Below, piece after piece: positions 7,557 to 9,650 of a DNA stretch of 9,650 nucleotides; positions within the stretch are counted from its first letter, which is position 1; each line of letters begins with the position of its first letter. A program made the position numbers and the translations under genes. The notes under the pieces were generated by a model. It made no database searches. It saw nothing but the letters and a program-made list of their open reading frames with translations, and was not told where the DNA came from. Source of the stretch: Desulfovibrio sp. (lineage in GTDB: Bacteria > Desulfobacterota > Desulfovibrionia > Desulfovibrionales > Desulfovibrionaceae); NCBI GenBank assembly GCA_031255035.1, contig JAIRTI010000098.1, positions 1 to 9,650 of the forward strand, read 5' to 3'.

Positions 7557-9146
7557 ATGAAAACACTGATCAAAAACGGCATCGTCATCGACGGCACAGG
7601 CGCCCCCGGGCAACCGGGGGCCCTGGCCCTCGAAAACGGGAAAATCATCGGTATCGGCGCCATCGGGGAAAGCGGGTTTGACGAGGTGATTGACGCGAAG
7701 GGCCATGTTATCGCGCCCGGTTTCATCGACACCCACAGCCATTCCGACCTCGAAGTCTTCAAGGAACCGCACCTGACCCCGAAACTCATGCAGGGGGTGA
7801 CCACGGAATTCCTGGGCCAGGACGGCATCTCCATGTCGCCGCTGCCGAAAGAGTACATCAGCCCCTGGCGCAAGAACCTCGCGGGCCTCGACGGCGACAA
7901 GGACGACTTTGACTGGGGGTTCGAGACCACGGCCAACTACCTTGCGATGCTGGAAAAGAACGGCTCAGGCACCAACCTCTGCTACCTCGTGCCGCACGGG
8001 AACGTGCGCATGGAAGCGCGCGGCCTCGAAAGCGGCCACGCCACGGACGTGGAACTGAAAAAAATGCGCGCCGTGCTGGACCGGGAAATCGCATCCGGCG
8101 GGTTCGGGTTTTCCACGGGCCTCATCTACATGCCCTGCGCCTACGCGGACACCCGCGAAGTCACGGAACTCTGCGCGATCGCGGCGAAAGCCGACGTGCC
8201 TTTCGTCATCCACCAGCGGAGCGAGGCGGACACCATCCTTGAGTCGATGGAGGAAGTGATCCGCATCGGCCGCGATTCCGGGGTGTGGGTGCATTTCTCG
8301 CACTTCAAGCTGTGCGGCAAGAATAACGCGCACCTGTTCGACAAGGTGCTGGATCTCCTCGACAAGGCGCAGGCCGAGGGCATCAGGGTTTCCTTCGACC
8401 AGTACCCATACGTGGCGGGCAGCACCATGCTGGGCGTCATCCTGCCGCCCTGGGTGCATGACGGCGGCACGGACAAGCTTCTCGCGCGCCTCGCCAACGC
8501 CGAAGACCGCAAGCGGATGACGAAGGATATCTGGAACGGCATTCAGGGCTGGGACAACTTCGTGGCCTTTGCCGGGCTGGACGGCATCTTCGTGACCGAC
8601 GTCAAGACGGACAAAAACCGCGACGCCATCGGCAAAAACCTCGTGGAACTCGGCGAAATGCGCGGCAAGGAACCGCTGGAAGCGACTTTCGACCTCCTGC
8701 GCCAGGAATCCAACGCCGTGGGCATGGTGGATTTCTACGGGCTTGAGGAACACGTGAAGGCGCTCATCGCCCGGCCCGAGCAGAACGTCTGCACCGACGG
8801 CCTGCTTGGCGGCACGCCTCACCCCCGCGTTTACGGCGCGTTCCCCCGCGTGCTCGGCAAGTACGTGCGCGAGGAAAAGGTCATCCCGGTGCACGAGGCC
8901 GTGCGCAAGATGACCAGCCGCCCGGCATCGGTGTTCGGCCTGAAGGACCGCGGCATCCTGCGCGAAGGCTTTGCCGCCGACGTGGTCGTTTTCGACCTGC
9001 AAACCATCATCGACAAGGGCACCTACCAGGAACCCCGCCAGTACCCGGACGGGATCAGCCACGTATTCGTGAACGGCAAGGCCGCCGTGAAAGACGGCAA
9101 ACCGCAAACAAGCGTGCTGGCGGGCAAGGTGCTGCGCAGACAATAA
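7557..9146 (+). CDS. N-acyl-D-amino-acid deacylase-like amidohydrolase
   Basis: This 529-residue TIM-barrel amidohydrolase resembles D-aminoacylase, which removes the acyl group from N-acyl-D-amino acids. Metal-site residues follow the family order: H60 and H62 (DTHSHSD), H219 (VIHQRSE), H249 (FSHFKLCG) and D414 (CTDGLLGG). These sit close to His67/His69, His220, His250 and Asp366 of the Alcaligenes enzyme. Where that enzyme has metal-binding Cys96 in a GNCG motif, this protein has GQDG with D89. HPRVYGAFPRVLGKYVRE is a typical late signature. The small beta-sandwich domain is built from both termini. The start lies two bases after the symporter stop with GAAAGGA upstream. It is the last gene before the terminator. 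The Asp variant may mean a different substrate or metal, so the name is a family-level call. Confidence 0.85.
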   Translation: MKTLIKNGIVIDGTGAPGQPGALALENGKIIGIGAIGESGFDEVIDAKGHVIAPGFIDTHSHSDLEVFKEPHLTPKLMQGVTTEFLGQDGISMSPLPKEYISPWRKNLAGLDGDKDDFDWGFETTANYLAMLEKNGSGTNLCYLVPHGNVRMEARGLESGHATDVELKKMRAVLDREIASGGFGFSTGLIYMPCAYADTREVTELCAIAAKADVPFVIHQRSEADTILESMEEVIRIGRDSGVWVHFSHFKLCGKNNAHLFDKVLDLLDKAQAEGIRVSFDQYPYVAGSTMLGVILPPWVHDGGTDKLLARLANAEDRKRMTKDIWNGIQGWDNFVAFAGLDGIFVTDVKTDKNRDAIGKNLVELGEMRGKEPLEATFDLLRQESNAVGMVDFYGLEEHVKALIARPEQNVCTDGLLGGTPHPRVYGAFPRVLGKYVREEKVIPVHEAVRKMTSRPASVFGLKDRGILREGFAADVVVFDLQTIIDKGTYQEPRQYPDGISHVFVNGKAAVKDGKPQTSVLAGKVLRRQ

Positions 9147-9153
9147 CCACCCT

Positions 9154-9180
9154 CCGCCCCGCTCTTTGCGGGGCGGTTTT
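9154..9180 (+). terminator. Intrinsic terminator of the operon
   Basis: CCGCCCCGC (9154-9162) pairs perfectly with GCGGGGCGG (9168-9176) around TCTTT and is followed by TTTT. It starts eight bases after the amidohydrolase stop codon and should end the dpaL-ygeY-symporter-amidohydrolase transcript. Confidence 0.9.
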
Positions 9181-9220
9181 ACATGCACATCACACCCTCA
9201 ACTGGGTCACTTTTACATGC
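9177..9220 (+). repeat. 10-bp direct repeat after the terminator
   Basis: TTTTACATGC is found at 9177-9186 and again at 9211-9220, with CTCAAC also repeated (9198-9203 and 9222-9227). The segment ACTGGGTCACTTTTACATG looks to me like the end of an IS21-type element, but that is recollection and no transposase is present. It marks the border between the GC-rich operon and the AT-richer toxin-antitoxin region. Confidence 0.4.
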
Positions 9221-9266
9221 CGCTCAACAAACTTAACTTGTCATCGACAATGGGAAATGGAATAGC

Positions 9267-9295
9267 TTGCCAAATCTCTTTTAATGGGCTAGATT
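9267..9295 (+). promoter_or_regulatory. Promoter of the toxin-antitoxin operon
   Basis: TTGCCA (9267-9272, five of six) is separated by exactly 17 bases from TAGATT (9290-9295, four of six). The start would be near 9302, giving a leader of about 20 bases before the antitoxin ATG. The -10 overlaps the left half of the inverted repeat at 9288-9310. Confidence 0.5.
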
Positions 9296-9310
9296 TTTTA
9301 TAAAGCTAGC
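9288..9310. promoter_or_regulatory. Possible antitoxin operator
   Basis: GCTAG (9288-9292) and CTAGC (9306-9310) form an inverted repeat spaced by 13 AT-rich bases, covering the predicted -10 and start site. Phd/YefM antitoxins repress their own operons by binding such sites, so the position is suitable, but the arms are only five bases long. Confidence 0.35.
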
Positions 9311-9322
9311 TAGGAGATGGTT

Positions 9323-9589
9323 ATGCAAAGTCAATGGACGCTCCAGGATGCCAAGAATAAATTTAGCGAAGTAGTCAATGCGGCCTGTACCGGCGCCCCT
9401 CAACTCGTTACGAAACGAGGAACGCCCGCAGTCGTGATCCTGTCTGCGGATTCCTACAATCACCTGCTCAAACAGAGTGCCACCGGAGCGGTCTCGTTTA
9501 AGGATCTGCTGCTTGCCATGCCCCAGGATGAAAACGAGGAATTGATCATGTCCCGTTGCGAATTAGGACTACGTGAGGTGGATTTCTAA
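9323..9589 (+). CDS. Phd/YefM-family antitoxin
   Basis: This is an 88-residue antitoxin. The N-terminal part WTLQDAKNKFSEVVNAA and the following TKRGTPAVVILSADSY form the typical Phd/YefM DNA-binding dimer domain. The C-terminal part, ending in REVDF, should be the flexible segment that covers the toxin. Two ATGs compete: 9317 directly abuts the AGGAG (9312-9316) and is too close, while 9323 has six bases of spacing, so I use 9323. The stop overlaps the toxin start by one base (TAATG), as expected for translational coupling. Base composition is more AT-rich than the operon to the left, which agrees with horizontal arrival of the pair. It probably represses its own promoter with the toxin. Confidence 0.9.
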   Translation: MQSQWTLQDAKNKFSEVVNAACTGAPQLVTKRGTPAVVILSADSYNHLLKQSATGAVSFKDLLLAMPQDENEELIMSRCELGLREVDF

Positions 9590-9650
9590 TGTACCTCCTT
9601 GATACGGTTGTGCTTTCCGAACTTCGCAAGGCTGAACGAAATCCCGGAGT
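9589..9650 (+). CDS. VapC-type PIN-domain toxin, 5' part only
   Basis: Only the first 20 codons are inside the window, reading MYLLDTVVLSELRKAERNPG. This is the first strand and helix of a PIN-domain RNase toxin of the VapC/FitB type: Asp5 is the first catalytic acidic residue and SEL with the conserved Glu follows. The family usually reads DTNVLSEL, so the Asn has become Val here. The remaining acidic residues are beyond the edge and cannot be checked. The start codon overlaps the antitoxin stop, and pairing with a Phd/YefM antitoxin fits the call. Confidence 0.82.
   Translation, partial: MYLLDTVVLSELRKAERNPG

Overview
The window is GC-rich, with third codon positions strongly biased to G/C in its main genes. 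Gene style, the lone DHH phosphoesterase and the sigma-54-controlled amino-acid operon suggest a Desulfovibrionales-type bacterium (Desulfovibrio/Bilophila relatives). That is inference from general resemblance; nothing in the window fixes the taxon.

Layout. Positions 1-381 contain no gene I can support, but hold an unusually dense chain of hairpins and palindromes. A DHH-family phosphoesterase lies on the minus strand (382-1287), with a good sigma-70 promoter at 1405-1433. An intergenic stretch with a 15-bp tandem repeat then leads to a plus-strand block. That block is a YgeV-like sigma-54 activator (1692-3470), a regulatory gap (3471-3632), and four tightly packed genes: diaminopropionate ammonia-lyase dpaL/ygeX (3633-4853), the M20 hydrolase ygeY (4859-6046), a sodium:solute symporter (6058-7554) and an N-acyl-D-amino-acid deacylase-like amidohydrolase (7557-9146). 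An intrinsic terminator at 9154-9180 closes the operon. The right end is AT-richer and carries a Phd/YefM antitoxin (9323-9589) and the first codons of a VapC-type PIN toxin, cut by the window edge.

How it fits together. The gap between regulator and operon has a complete sigma-54 control region. It holds a perfect 42-bp palindrome with an extra half-site 32 bp upstream (likely activator sites), an AT-rich spacer, and a GG-N10-GC promoter 39 bases before the dpaL start. The likely picture is that the activator senses a small molecule through its N-terminal Cys-containing domain and turns on import (symporter), deacylation or hydrolysis (amidohydrolase, YgeY) and deamination to pyruvate and ammonia (DpaL). 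Pairing a D-aminoacylase-like enzyme with DpaL, which accepts both stereoisomers of 2,3-diaminopropionate, suggests a route for acylated or conjugated diaminopropionate or related D-amino acids. This substrate is inferred, not shown.

The best leads are the palindrome/sigma-54 module, the gene combination with its unassigned substrate, the Cys-to-Asp change at a metal-ligand position of the deacylase, and the hairpin chain at the left edge.
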